This document shows positions 1 through 8,272 of a stretch of 64,000 bases of DNA, piece after piece; the first letter of the stretch is position 1; every line of letters starts with the position of its first letter. The notes beneath the pieces are model-generated. The model saw nothing but the letters and a program-made list of their open reading frames with translations. It ran no database searches and was not told where the DNA came from. This DNA comes from Robiginitalea aestuariiviva. GTDB taxonomy: Bacteria > Bacteroidota > Bacteroidia > Flavobacteriales > Flavobacteriaceae. The DNA lies in NCBI RefSeq assembly GCF_029537735.1, contig NZ_JARPUQ010000002.1:1170240-1234239 (forward strand), written 5' to 3'. The position numbers and the translations under genes were made by a program.

Positions 1-5
1 TTGAC
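1..5 (+). promoter_or_regulatory. prfB: Programmed +1 frameshift site of prfB, 3' half
   Basis: The window opens with TTGAC. Read as the tail of a CTT TGA C recoding site, the zero-frame stop TGA is at 2-4, followed by C at 5 (a weak termination context). The RF2 frame continues at GAC (3-5), exactly one base on. The slippery codon's first two bases and the upstream Shine-Dalgarno-like stimulator lie outside the window, so this is inferred from alignment with known bacterial prfB sites. Confidence 0.75.
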
Positions 6-1043
6 ATAGATGCCAAGCGTATCGAAATCCAAAACGAAGAAGAAAAAACCCTGGAACCCGGCTTTTGGGATGATCCGGTAAAGGCGCAGGCCTTTATGAA
101 GGAGCTCAAGACCCAAAAGAACTGGGTGAAGGACTTTGAGGCTGCCGAATCCCTGATCGGGGAATGCGAGGTCTTTGTGGAATTCCTGCAGGCCGGGGAA
201 GTGAGCGCGGAAGAAACCGAAAGCGCCCTGGATAAAGCCGAAAGGGCCATTGAGGATCTGGAGTTCCGCAACATGCTTTCCGAGGAAGGGGACGACCTGA
301 CGGCCGTGCTACAGATTACCGCGGGTGCCGGGGGAACTGAAAGCTGCGATTGGGCCTCGATGCTCATGCGGATGTACATCATGTGGGCGGAGAAAAACGG
401 CTATAAGGTTAAGGAACTCAACTACCAGGAAGGGGATGTGGCCGGGATCAAAACTGTAACCCTTGAGATTGAGGGCGACTATGCCTTTGGCTGGTTGAAG
501 GGGGAAAACGGGGTCCACCGACTGGTGCGCATTTCGCCTTTTGACAGCAATGCCAAGCGGCACACCTCTTTTGCCTCGGTCTATGTTTACCCCCTGGTGG
601 ACGATACCATCGAAATCGAAATTAACCCCTCCGACATAGAGATCACCACGGCTCGTTCCAGCGGTGCCGGGGGTCAGAACGTGAACAAGGTGGAGACCAA
701 GGTACAGCTGGTGCACAAGCCCACGGGCATACAGATCAGTTGTTCGGATTCCCGCAGCCAGCACGACAACCGGGCCACGGCCATGAAAATGCTGCGGTCC
801 CAGCTCTACGAGATTGAGCTGCGCAAAAAGCAGGAAGCCCGTGATGCCATTGAATCTTCCAAAAAGAAAATTGAATGGGGCTCCCAGATCCGCAACTATG
901 TCATGCATCCCTATAAGCTGGTGAAAGACGTCCGCACAGGCGAGGAAACCGGCAATGTGGACGCCGTGATGGATGGAGACCTCAATAGCTTCCTGAAGGC
1001 CTACCTGATGATGATGGGCCAGCAGACCACCGATACCCCTTAA
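1..1043 (+). CDS. prfB: Peptide chain release factor 2, 5'-partial
   Basis: Class I release factor that recognises UAA/UGA stop codons and triggers peptidyl-tRNA hydrolysis on the ribosome. The reading frame is open from base 3 (GAC), giving about 346 codons. The RF2-type SPF anticodon-like tripeptide is at 534-542 and the catalytic GGQ loop at 669-677, in the context GAGGQNVNK. The first visible residues, DIDAKR, line up with the DYDAKK that follows the frameshift in E. coli RF2, so only about the first 25 codons are missing. The stop TAA is at 1041-1043, and the ArsC-like gene starts 10 bases later, probably in the same transcript. Identity is very secure. Confidence 0.97.
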   Translation, partial: DIDAKRIEIQNEEEKTLEPGFWDDPVKAQAFMKELKTQKNWVKDFEAAESLIGECEVFVEFLQAGEVSAEETESALDKAERAIEDLEFRNMLSEEGDDLTAVLQITAGAGGTESCDWASMLMRMYIMWAEKNGYKVKELNYQEGDVAGIKTVTLEIEGDYAFGWLKGENGVHRLVRISPFDSNAKRHTSFASVYVYPLVDDTIEIEINPSDIEITTARSSGAGGQNVNKVETKVQLVHKPTGIQISCSDSRSQHDNRATAMKMLRSQLYEIELRKKQEARDAIESSKKKIEWGSQIRNYVMHPYKLVKDVRTGEETGNVDAVMDGDLNSFLKAYLMMMGQQTTDTP

Positions 1044-1053
1044 ACCTGTACGG

Positions 1054-1401
1054 ATGATCACTGTATACCACAACCCCAGATGCCGGAAATCCCGGGAAGC
1101 CCTGCAATGGCTGGAAGGCCGTGGCATTCCCTTCGAAACCGTGGAATACCTGAAACACCCGCTCTCGGCTGCGGAGCTTTCTGAATTGCTGGGTAAACTC
1201 GGCATGGAACCCGATGCCCTGGTGCGGAAAAATGAAGCCATCTGGAAAGAAGCATTCCGGGGCCGGGACCTGAGCCCCGAGGAAGTGGTCCGTGCCATGG
1301 CCCAGCACCCGAAACTCATGGAACGCCCCGTGGTGGTTTCAGGTAAACGGGCCGTTGTGGCGCGCCCTGCGGATGTCATTTCGAAACTTATTGACCAATA
1401 A
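1054..1401 (+). CDS. ArsC/Spx-family glutaredoxin-fold protein (arsenate reductase-like)
   Basis: 115-residue cytoplasmic protein of the ArsC family, matching the usual length. Near the N-terminus HNPRCRKSR carries the single redox Cys of the family (HNPxCxxSR). The C-terminal RPVVV stretch and following arginines correspond to the arsenate-binding Arg region of plasmid ArsC. It could be a glutaredoxin-coupled arsenate reductase; it stands alone with no arsenic efflux or regulator gene nearby, so a general YffB/ArsC-like thiol role is equally possible. The ATG is 10 bases after the prfB stop, suggesting co-transcription. Confidence 0.85.
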   Translation: MITVYHNPRCRKSREALQWLEGRGIPFETVEYLKHPLSAAELSELLGKLGMEPDALVRKNEAIWKEAFRGRDLSPEEVVRAMAQHPKLMERPVVVSGKRAVVARPADVISKLIDQ

Positions 1402-1458
1402 GCACTTACACCTGCCGCAATCCATTGCGGTTGAATTAACAAAGTTTTAACCAAACCC

Positions 1459-1483
1459 GGTTAAACCCCCTGTGGGTTAAACC
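1459..1483 (+). repeat. Direct repeat GGTTAAACC upstream of small secreted protein gene
   Basis: The quasi-palindromic 9-mer GGTTAAACC occurs at 1459-1467 and again at 1475-1483, a 16-base period, with a related TTTTAACC just upstream (1445-1452). The copies end 17 bases before the ATG at 1501, so they could be an operator or leader element. Function unknown. Confidence 0.35.
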
Positions 1484-1500
1484 ATCTAAACAAACGCAAG

Positions 1501-1971
1501 ATGAGATCGAGACTAATCGTTTTGTTTGCCCTTTTGGGCGGAATTTTTGGAGCCGAGGCCCAATACGGTTACGGATATGGGGGGTACGGAAACGGCGGAT
1601 ATTATGGCCGGAATGCCATCCCCCAGGCCGAAACCCCGGCCAAAAAGCCCGAGCCTAAAACCGCGGAGGAAATTGTTGAGGATGCTATGCCCCAGATTAT
1701 CGAGGCAGCCGCATTAAACGACTTTGAAGCCGCAGTAGTCTCTGCAACCCTGACCAAGTACGTACAACAGCGCATTGAACTTCGAATCCTTGAATTGACC
1801 CCTGAACAAACCCGGGAGGCCCTCGAAAACATCGAGCAGGCCGAACGGGCCGAATTGGAACAAGGCCTGCCGCCCGAAAAATTCGAGGCAATGATGGCCC
1901 TTAAGGAAAATGGTTACGATGCAAAACGGTTTAAAAAGAAGGAAAAACGAAAGAAAAAATCGAAATCCTAA
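1501..1971 (+). CDS. Small secreted Tyr/Gly-rich protein, function unknown
   Basis: 156 residues. It begins with a signal peptide (MRSRLIVLFALLGGIFGAEA, cleavage near residue 20), followed by a Tyr/Gly-rich stretch (residues about 21-36), a Pro/Lys linker, a helical Glu/Ala-rich middle rich in LExxxQ-type heptads, and a Lys-rich C-terminal tail (KKKEKRKKKSKS). I do not recognise a named family. It is tightly coupled to the TonB-dependent receptor: the stop (1969-1971) and the receptor ATG (1976) are separated by only 4 bases, so both are probably exported and made together. Confidence 0.7.
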   Translation: MRSRLIVLFALLGGIFGAEAQYGYGYGGYGNGGYYGRNAIPQAETPAKKPEPKTAEEIVEDAMPQIIEAAALNDFEAAVVSATLTKYVQQRIELRILELTPEQTREALENIEQAERAELEQGLPPEKFEAMMALKENGYDAKRFKKKEKRKKKSKS

Positions 1972-1975
1972 ACGA

Positions 1976-4456
1976 ATGAAACACTTCCTGTTACTGCTCC
2001 TGGCAGTATCTTCCCTGGGCCTGCAGGCCCAACGCCCAGGCGGCGGCCCCGCCGAAAACATCAAACTCACCGGCACGGTGCTGGATCAGGAAACAGGAAG
2101 GCCTCTGGAATACGCCACCATTGTGCTGCAGGACGCAGCAGACCCCACCAAAGTAACCGGTGGGATCACGGACCTGGACGGTAAATTTGAAGTGGAAGCC
2201 GCCCGCGGGGTCTACAACATCCGGGTTGAATACATCTCCTACAACACCTATTCACAAGACAACCAGCGCCTGTTCCAATCCCGGGACCTCGGAGTAATCC
2301 GCATGTCGGTTAATGCCACCCAACTGGAAGCTGTAGAGGTAGTGGGCGAACGCACCACGGTGGAAGTGCGGCTGGACAAGAAAATCTACAACATCGGGAA
2401 GGACCTCACCAACAGCGGGGCCACCATTGCAGACGCCCTGAACAACGTACCCTCCGTGGACGTGGATGTGGAAGGGGGCATTAGCCTGAGGGGCAATGAG
2501 AATGTGCGCATCCTGATCAACGGGCGGCCCTCCGCCCTGGCCGGGTTCGGTTCCACTGACGCCTTGCAGCAACTGCCCGCAGATGCCATTGAACGGGTGG
2601 AGGTCATTACCAGCCCCAGCGCGCGATACGATGCAGAAGGCACGGCAGGGATCCTGAATATTGTCCTGAAAAAGGAAAAGACCCTGGGCTTTAACGGCTC
2701 CGTGAACACCTTTGTGGGCGACCCCCTGAATGCCGGGGTAACCGCCAACGGAAACCTGCGCACGGACGGCTTTAACCTGTTCAGCACCATTGGTTACCGC
2801 TACCGGGAAGGGCCGGGTAAAGGTTACTTTGATAACACCTACAACGGCGGCGCTTTCGACCGCATTACCGAAGACCGGCGCACCGACCGCCTGAACCGGG
2901 GCGTAAATGCCAACGTGGGGATGGAAGTCTTCTTAAGCGAACAATCCAGTGTTACGGGAAGTTTCTTCTTCCGGGGCGGCTCGGACAAGGACCGTACCAC
3001 CAACAACACGGAGCGCTTTAACGACGGCACCGCAGACAGCCGCACCCTGCGCGAAGAGGTGCAGAAGGAGGTCGACCGCAGCTACCAGTGGGCCCTGAAC
3101 TACATCAACAATTTTAACGACGACGGCCACAAACTTACCGCAGATGTGCAGATTGGCCGGGATATGGAAGACCAGAACTCCGTGATCGAGGAGCGGACCA
3201 CCTTCCCTCAGGACGACCTGATTGCCCTGGAGAATGTGCTTGCAGACGAAAAATCCATGGAGTATCTCATCCAGGCGGATTATGTACTGCCCATGGAGGA
3301 TTCCCAGTTTGAAGCCGGCTTCCGCATTGACCTGGAAGAGGAGATCACGGATTACCGCCTGGATTCCCTGGACCAGGCCAGCGGACAGTTTGTGGTGAAC
3401 CAGAACCTTACCAACAAATTCACCTATAACGAAGACATTTACGCTGTCTACAGCCAGTATGGCAATAAATTCGGGAAGTTTTCCTTCCTGATGGGGCTGC
3501 GCCTGGAAAACACCCAATTAAGGGGAGCCATTGAATCCGAGTACGATCCGGCCCAGCTGGAAGCCGAACTGGGGGTGGATGTAGACCTGAATTTCGACAA
3601 GAACTACCTGGGGCTGTTCCCCACCGTGAACCTGATCTACGAGATCGCCGAACGGGAAAACATCACCCTGGGGTACAACCGCCGAATCAACCGGCCGCGG
3701 GGGTGGTTTATCAACCCCTTCCCTTCCCGGAGTTCGCGGACCAACATCTTCCAGGGAAACCCGGACCTGGACCCGGCCTTCTCCCATACCTTCGATGTGG
3801 GTTACCTGAAGCGCTGGCAGAAAATCACCCTGAGTTCTTCCATCTATTATTCCCGGGAGACCAACGCCTTTTCCCGCGTACAGGAAGAGACCGGCCAAAC
3901 CACCACGGACGGGATTGAGATTGTCCGTTCCATCCCGATCAACCTGGCCACCAACCAGCGCATCGGGGGGGAAGCCAGCCTGCTGTATAACCCGTCGCGC
4001 AAGATGCGCCTGAATGCCAGCGTGAACATCTTCCAGTTCGATACGGAAGGCTTCTTTAACGGGGTGGATTACGGGGCCAAAAACACCAGCTGGTTTGCAC
4101 GCCTGGGCTCCAAGATAACCCTGCCCGGGGCCGTGGAATGGCAGACCAATGCCTTCTACCGCGGGCCGAATGAAAACGCCCAGACCCGTACCAAGGGCCT
4201 GTTCTCCCTGAACCTGGCCTTTAGCAAGGATGTGCTTAAAAACAATGGCACCCTGACCCTGAACGTCCAGGACCTGCTGAATTCCCGCAAGCGGCAGTCC
4301 TTTACCCAGACGCCTTTCTTTACCTCGGAAAGCGAGTTCCAGTGGCGGGTGCGCCAGGTGAACCTGGCCTTTGTATACCGCTTTAACGAAGCCAAGAAAC
4401 GCGAGGGTCGTGGCGATCGTGACTTTGGGGAGGACGAAGGCGAATTCGGCCGCTAA
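1976..4456 (+). CDS. TonB-dependent outer-membrane receptor-like protein (outer membrane beta-barrel family)
   Basis: 826 residues. The start chosen is ATG 1976 because it gives a clean signal peptide (MKHFLLLLLAVSSLGLQA); the frame is open further upstream but that part overlaps the previous gene. Domains in order: signal peptide, carboxypeptidase-like regulatory domain (about 30-115, with GxVLDQETGRPLEYA), plug domain (about 120-230, with NNVPSVDVD and SLRGNENVRILINGRPSAL), then a long beta-barrel of alternating strands to the C-terminus. This is the Bacteroidota outer_membrane_beta-barrel (OMP_b-brl_3) type rather than SusC. The substrate cannot be read from sequence; no partner SusD gene is adjacent. 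An intrinsic terminator follows at 4479-4506. Confidence 0.9.
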   Translation: MKHFLLLLLAVSSLGLQAQRPGGGPAENIKLTGTVLDQETGRPLEYATIVLQDAADPTKVTGGITDLDGKFEVEAARGVYNIRVEYISYNTYSQDNQRLFQSRDLGVIRMSVNATQLEAVEVVGERTTVEVRLDKKIYNIGKDLTNSGATIADALNNVPSVDVDVEGGISLRGNENVRILINGRPSALAGFGSTDALQQLPADAIERVEVITSPSARYDAEGTAGILNIVLKKEKTLGFNGSVNTFVGDPLNAGVTANGNLRTDGFNLFSTIGYRYREGPGKGYFDNTYNGGAFDRITEDRRTDRLNRGVNANVGMEVFLSEQSSVTGSFFFRGGSDKDRTTNNTERFNDGTADSRTLREEVQKEVDRSYQWALNYINNFNDDGHKLTADVQIGRDMEDQNSVIEERTTFPQDDLIALENVLADEKSMEYLIQADYVLPMEDSQFEAGFRIDLEEEITDYRLDSLDQASGQFVVNQNLTNKFTYNEDIYAVYSQYGNKFGKFSFLMGLRLENTQLRGAIESEYDPAQLEAELGVDVDLNFDKNYLGLFPTVNLIYEIAERENITLGYNRRINRPRGWFINPFPSRSSRTNIFQGNPDLDPAFSHTFDVGYLKRWQKITLSSSIYYSRETNAFSRVQEETGQTTTDGIEIVRSIPINLATNQRIGGEASLLYNPSRKMRLNASVNIFQFDTEGFFNGVDYGAKNTSWFARLGSKITLPGAVEWQTNAFYRGPNENAQTRTKGLFSLNLAFSKDVLKNNGTLTLNVQDLLNSRKRQSFTQTPFFTSESEFQWRVRQVNLAFVYRFNEAKKREGRGDRDFGEDEGEFGR

Positions 4457-4478
4457 CCCAAAACCCACCACAAAAGAA

Positions 4479-4506
4479 AAGCGGGGCAAATGCCCCGCTT
4501 TTTAAT
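4479..4506 (+). terminator. Intrinsic terminator after the TonB-dependent receptor
   Basis: Stem AAGCGGGGCA / TGCCCCGCTT (4479-4500) with an AA loop, followed by a T-rich run. The A-run on the left side makes it usable also for the minus-strand gene ending at 4524. Confidence 0.88.
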
Positions 4507-4523
4507 TTTTTACTTTCCGTGCC

Positions 4524-4691
4524 TTATTTACGTTCCCGTTTGGCGGCACGGCGCTCCTTCCAGAGTTCCATCAGGTTTCCGCCCAACCAGTAAGGCACCA
4601 CAAACATGATGAGGAATATCATCAGCCAGAACCCAATGGTCAGGATGGTCAGGAAGGCTAAAAATCCGAGATACTGGTCAAACTCAAACAT
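4524..4691 (-). CDS. Small membrane protein, function unknown
   Basis: 55 residues. The start is ATG at 4691, preceded by an AAAGAAG purine stretch; longer readings of the frame run into the divergent fumC gene and are unlikely. The protein has one long or two short hydrophobic helices (about residues 8-37: FLAFLTILTIGFWLMIFLIM) and a strongly basic C-terminus (KERRAAKRERK), predicting a cytoplasmic tail. Small proteins like this are common in flavobacteria but I do not recognise a named family. It shares the bidirectional terminator region with the upstream receptor and is divergent from fumC. Confidence 0.65.
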   Translation of the reverse strand: MFEFDQYLGFLAFLTILTIGFWLMIFLIMFVVPYWLGGNLMELWKERRAAKRERK

Positions 4692-4805
4692 GGTGATCTT
4701 CTTTGGATCACAAAGATAGTAGGATTCCCTGTAATCCTGCAAATCAAATTCCAAAAATCGGGCGATCCCCCCTTCCAGGCCCATCCGAAATCGGGGGGTA
4801 ATCCG

Positions 4806-4813
4806 TACCTTTA
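4806..4813 (+). promoter_or_regulatory. -7 promoter box for fumC
   Basis: TACCTTTA, close to the flavobacterial consensus TAnnTTTG, 17 bases before the fumC ATG. No clear TTG -33 element was identified. Confidence 0.45.
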
Positions 4814-4830
4814 CGCCAAAATCAGAACCC

Positions 4831-6228
4831 ATGAAATACCGCATCGAAAAGGATACAATGGGCGAGGTAAAAGTGCCCGCGGACAAGTATTGGGGCGCCC
4901 AGACCGAACGCTCCCGGAACAACTTTAAAATAGGTCCGGCGGCCTCCATGCCGCTGGATATCATCTACGGTTTTGCCTACCTGAAAAAAGCAGCGGCCTA
5001 TGCCAACTGCGAACTGGGGGTGCTGCCGCAGGCCAAGCGGGACCTGATCGGGGCCGTCTGCGACGAAATCCTGGCCGGGAAACACGACGACCAGTTCCCC
5101 CTGGTGATCTGGCAGACCGGTTCCGGAACCCAGAGTAACATGAACGTGAACGAAGTGGTGGCCAACCGGGCGCACGAACTGGCCGGGAACACCATTGGCG
5201 AAGGCGACAAAACCCTGCAGCCCAACGACGATGTAAACAAGTCCCAGTCTTCCAATGACACCTTCCCCACCGGGATGCACATTGCCGCCTATAAAAAAGT
5301 GGTGGAGGTTACCCTGCCGGGGGTCCGGCAACTCCGGGACACCCTGAAGGCCAAATCCGAGGCGTTCCGGGATGTGGTTAAGATTGGGCGCACCCACCTG
5401 ATGGATGCCACTCCCCTTACCCTGGGGCAGGAATTCTCCGGATACGTAAGCCAGCTTGACCACGGGATCCGAGCCCTGGAAAACACCCTGGACCACCTGG
5501 GGGAACTGGCCCTGGGCGGCACTGCCGTGGGGACAGGCCTGAATACCCCTGCCGGATACGACGTTACCGTAGCCCGCTACATTGCCGAATTTACCGGCCT
5601 GCCGTTCCGCACGGCAGAAAACAAATTTGAGGCCCTGGCGGCCCACGATGCCCTGGTCGAAACCCATGGCGCTCTGAAGCAGCTTGCGGTTTCCCTCAAC
5701 AAGATCGCCAACGACATCCGCTTGCTGGCCTCCGGGCCCCGTTCCGGGATCGGGGAGATTAACATCCCCGCCAACGAGCCGGGAAGCTCCATTATGCCCG
5801 GGAAGGTAAATCCCACCCAGTGCGAAGCCCTCACCATGGTATGCGCCCAGGTGATGGGGAACGATGTGGCCGTAAGCGTAGGCGGCACCCAGGGGCATTA
5901 CGAGCTCAATGTCTTTAAACCCCTGATGGCGGCCAACGTACTGCAGTCGGCCCAGTTGCTGGGAGACGCCTGCGTGAGTTTTGAAGAGCACTGCGCCAGC
6001 GGCATAGAGCCTAACCGGGCCAATATCCAGCGGCTGCTGAACAACTCCCTGATGCTGGTGACCGCCCTGAATACCAAAATCGGATATTACAAAGCCGCGG
6101 AAATTGCCAATGCCGCCCACGCCAATGGCACGACCCTGAAAGAAGAGGCCGTGCGCCTGGGTTATGTGACCGCGGAAGAATACGACCAATGGGTAAAACC
6201 GGAGGATATGGTTGGCAGTATGGGATAA
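4831..6228 (+). CDS. fumC: Class II fumarate hydratase
   Basis: 465 residues, the normal length for FumC. It catalyses reversible hydration of fumarate to L-malate in the TCA cycle without an iron-sulfur cluster. Visible hallmarks are the N-terminal YWGAQTERS, the active-site regions [14 protein letters not shown] and [10 protein letters not shown], and the superfamily signature [15 protein letters not shown] near residue 317, which holds the catalytic serine loop. It forms a tetramer in known members. It is a single-gene unit with its own promoter box and a strong terminator at 6257-6287. Confidence 0.97.
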   Translation: MKYRIEKDTMGEVKVPADKYWGAQTERSRNNFKIGPAASMPLDIIYGFAYLKKAAAYANCELGVLPQAKRDLIGAVCDEILAGKHDDQFPLVIWQTGSGTQSNMNVNEVVANRAHELAGNTIGEGDKTLQPNDDVNKSQSSNDTFPTGMHIAAYKKVVEVTLPGVRQLRDTLKAKSEAFRDVVKIGRTHLMDATPLTLGQEFSGYVSQLDHGIRALENTLDHLGELALGGTAVGTGLNTPAGYDVTVARYIAEFTGLPFRTAENKFEALAAHDALVETHGALKQLAVSLNKIANDIRLLASGPRSGIGEINIPANEPGSSIMPGKVNPTQCEALTMVCAQVMGNDVAVSVGGTQGHYELNVFKPLMAANVLQSAQLLGDACVSFEEHCASGIEPNRANIQRLLNNSLMLVTALNTKIGYYKAAEIANAAHANGTTLKEEAVRLGYVTAEEYDQWVKPEDMVGSMG

Positions 6229-6256
6229 GGCATCAGGCCCGACCCCAAAAAGAAAA

Positions 6257-6287
6257 GACCGCCCGGTTGCCCGGGCGGTCTTTTTTT
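6257..6287 (+). terminator. Intrinsic terminator after fumC (bidirectional)
   Basis: Perfect 10-bp stem GACCGCCCGG / CCGGGCGGTC (6257-6266 and 6271-6280), TTGC loop, then T7. An A-rich run on the left lets it also serve the minus-strand gene ending at 6306. Confidence 0.93.
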
Positions 6288-6305
6288 GTGTCGCAGTGAT
6301 GCGGT

Positions 6306-7193
6306 TTACTTCAGCTCGAACTCGTTGGTTCCCATCAGGGTGAGCCGGTCGTCGTACACGTTTACCATGTATTTCCCTTCGGCAAAGGCCCCGGAATAGG
6401 TGCTCACATAATCGCAAACATCCAGGTCGTTGTTTTCGTAGTAGAAATTGGTGGCCTTGGTAAAGGTAATGGTGGGGCCGTCTTCCAGAGACTTGGTATT
6501 ACCGGCACCCATCACGTTGCCCTGGGGATCCAGGACCTCGATGTAGAACTCGCGGTCTCCGGCCTCGGCAATCACGTTATCGGCCACGGTGAAGCAAATC
6601 TTCAGGCGGTCGGTACGCCCGGCCCGGGAAGTGGATACCAGTTTCCCGCTGCTGCGCTCACGCACGGCGTCTACGGTGAACTTGGTCAGGCTCAGGGCAG
6701 ATCCGCGTGCCACGGCATCCGCCAGCTGGGTGTTCTGTACCACCAGGGAATCATTGAATACGGTTTGCTTCTCCAGTTCCGCAAAGGTGCTGTCGCGCTG
6801 CATGGCGATCATGGAATTGGACTCCTTCAGGGAGTCTACCTGCCGCAGCAATTGCTCGCGCTCGGCTTTCAGGACGTTCACCTGACGGCGGTAGCGCGAC
6901 AGGGTAGAGAGATCTGCCTTCATGGCCTTTACAGAGTCGATATACTTGGCGATATTATCCCGGGCAGCGACCAGCTCTTCGTTGGTGGCATTGCTTTCCA
7001 GGATGGCCTTATCGTATTCCGATTTCAGGCTGTTCAGGTCTTCCACTACCAGTTCTTTTTCCTGGGTAAGGACCGCTTCGTTCTTCACTTTCTCCTGATA
7101 CAGGCTAACCGTATAGATAATGGTGCCCAAAAGGATTACACCGAGAATCCCGGCCAACACCTTTAATCCGTTATTGTTTTTTTCTTCTGCCAT
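6306..7193 (-). CDS. Membrane-anchored coiled-coil protein, function unknown
   Basis: 295 residues. After a short charged N-terminus (MAEEKNNN) there is one transmembrane helix (about 11-30), then a long coiled coil (about 31-165) rich in Leu/Glu/Gln/Lys heptads, then a C-terminal beta-rich domain (about 175-295) with paired cysteines in the KICF and DVCD contexts. It looks like a conserved Bacteroidota envelope protein, anchored in the inner membrane with its beta domain outside, but I cannot assign a function. It converges on fumC with a shared bidirectional terminator between them. Confidence 0.75.
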   Translation of the reverse strand: MAEEKNNNGLKVLAGILGVILLGTIIYTVSLYQEKVKNEAVLTQEKELVVEDLNSLKSEYDKAILESNATNEELVAARDNIAKYIDSVKAMKADLSTLSRYRRQVNVLKAEREQLLRQVDSLKESNSMIAMQRDSTFAELEKQTVFNDSLVVQNTQLADAVARGSALSLTKFTVDAVRERSSGKLVSTSRAGRTDRLKICFTVADNVIAEAGDREFYIEVLDPQGNVMGAGNTKSLEDGPTITFTKATNFYYENNDLDVCDYVSTYSGAFAEGKYMVNVYDDRLTLMGTNEFELK

Positions 7194-7322
7194 AAGTCTT
7201 AATGTTTAAGTACTCGATACAAGTATTTAAGGTTTACGGTCTATATACGGCTCAGGTACCGGGATTGGATTTCGGGATGTTAAAAAAAAATATAAGCCTT
7301 ATTCCGGCCCTGACGGGATTCG

Positions 7323-7330
7323 TATCTTTA
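7323..7330 (+). promoter_or_regulatory. -7 promoter box for the lipoprotein hydrolase gene
   Basis: TATCTTTA, matching TAnnTTTG at seven of eight positions, 39 bases before the ATG at 7370. Confidence 0.4.
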
Positions 7331-7369
7331 AGGGTTTTTTGAAACCACCCTAAAAACAATAGAATCGCT

Positions 7370-8188
7370 ATGAAAAAAGTAGTTAGCCGCCCTACGGTAT
7401 TTTTAACGACCCTGTCCGTGATGCTCGTCTTATCCGGATGCAAGGGCGAGAAAAAGGCAGATGCCACCCCGGCTGAAGAAACCGCCCCGAATACCGCTAT
7501 GGAACAGCAGGCCCCACAGGGTCCCGAGCTCTCCCCCATTTCCCACGCCACGGCTGTACTCGCCTGGGGTGGTACCGTGATCTACATAGATCCTGTGGGC
7601 GGGGCCGAAGCCTTTGCCGGCCAGCCTGAGCCGGACCTGATTCTGATCACCGATGTTCACGGTGACCATTACAGCGCAGAAACCCTGGAAGCCCTGCCTG
7701 GGGCCGGGGCAAAGATCGTTGCCCCGGAGGCCGTGGCCAAAATGTTGCCGGCTGCCCTGGAGGGCCGGGTAACTGTCCTGGCTAACGGGGACACCCAAAC
7801 CGAAATGGGCATTGCCATTACCGGCATCCCCATGTATAACCTGCGGGAGGAAGCCCTTAAATTCCACGAAAAAGGCCGGGGGAATGGCTATGTACTGGAA
7901 AAGGACGGCACCCGCGTCTACATCTCCGGAGACACTGAAGACATCCCCGAAATGCGGGCCCTGCAGGACATCGACATGGCGCTGGTTTGCATGAACCTGC
8001 CCTATACCATGACCGTGGATCGGGCTGCAGATGCCGTACTGGAGTTCCGGCCCGCCCGCGTGTACCCTTATCACTACCGCGGCAACCCGGAGGTAAGCGA
8101 TGTAAGCCAGTTCAAAGCCCTGGTGGAGGCCGGCAACCCCGAAATTGAGGTGGTGCAGCTGGACTGGTACCCCAATGCGGCATATTAA
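7370..8188 (+). CDS. Metallo-beta-lactamase-fold (UlaG-like) lipoprotein
   Basis: 272 residues. A lipoprotein signal ends in LSGC (lipid Cys24), followed by an Ala/Glu/Pro/Gln-rich linker and an MBL fold. The metal motif reads TDVHGDH (Asp95-x-His97-x-Asp99-His100), so the first His of the classic HxHxDH is Asp here; later ligand candidates include Asp/His in SGDTED and YPYHYRG. The fold resembles UlaG/YtkL hydrolases. The catalytic substrate is unknown; the exported lipoprotein location is unusual for this family. It lies upstream of, and co-directional with, the M16 peptidase pair, separated by a hairpin at 8202-8230. Confidence 0.83.
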   Translation: MKKVVSRPTVFLTTLSVMLVLSGCKGEKKADATPAEETAPNTAMEQQAPQGPELSPISHATAVLAWGGTVIYIDPVGGAEAFAGQPEPDLILITDVHGDHYSAETLEALPGAGAKIVAPEAVAKMLPAALEGRVTVLANGDTQTEMGIAITGIPMYNLREEALKFHEKGRGNGYVLEKDGTRVYISGDTEDIPEMRALQDIDMALVCMNLPYTMTVDRAADAVLEFRPARVYPYHYRGNPEVSDVSQFKALVEAGNPEIEVVQLDWYPNAAY

Positions 8189-8201
8189 TCCTGATAATTT
8201 G

Positions 8202-8230
8202 TAACAGAACGGCGCCTTTGGCGTCTGTTA
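8202..8230 (+). other. Intergenic hairpin
   Basis: TAACAG (8202-8207) pairs with CTGTTA (8225-8230), and CGCC (8213-8216) with GGCG (8220-8223) around a TTT loop; there is an internal bulge. No T-run follows, so it is not a standard terminator. It may be a processing or attenuation element ahead of the M16 genes. Confidence 0.35.
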
Positions 8231-8272
8231 AGGGGGTATTACACCCGCTGACGAACTGTTAAATCCAATCCT

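Noticed and set aside
309-1454. Long minus-strand open frame across prfB and the ArsC-like gene
   Set aside because: It lies wholly antisense to two well-supported genes and has no recognisable motif; long antisense frames are expected at this GC content.
4692-4964. Extended N-terminus of the 55-residue membrane protein
   Set aside because: The extension is antisense to the fumC start and promoter; the ATG at 4691 gives a typical small membrane protein.
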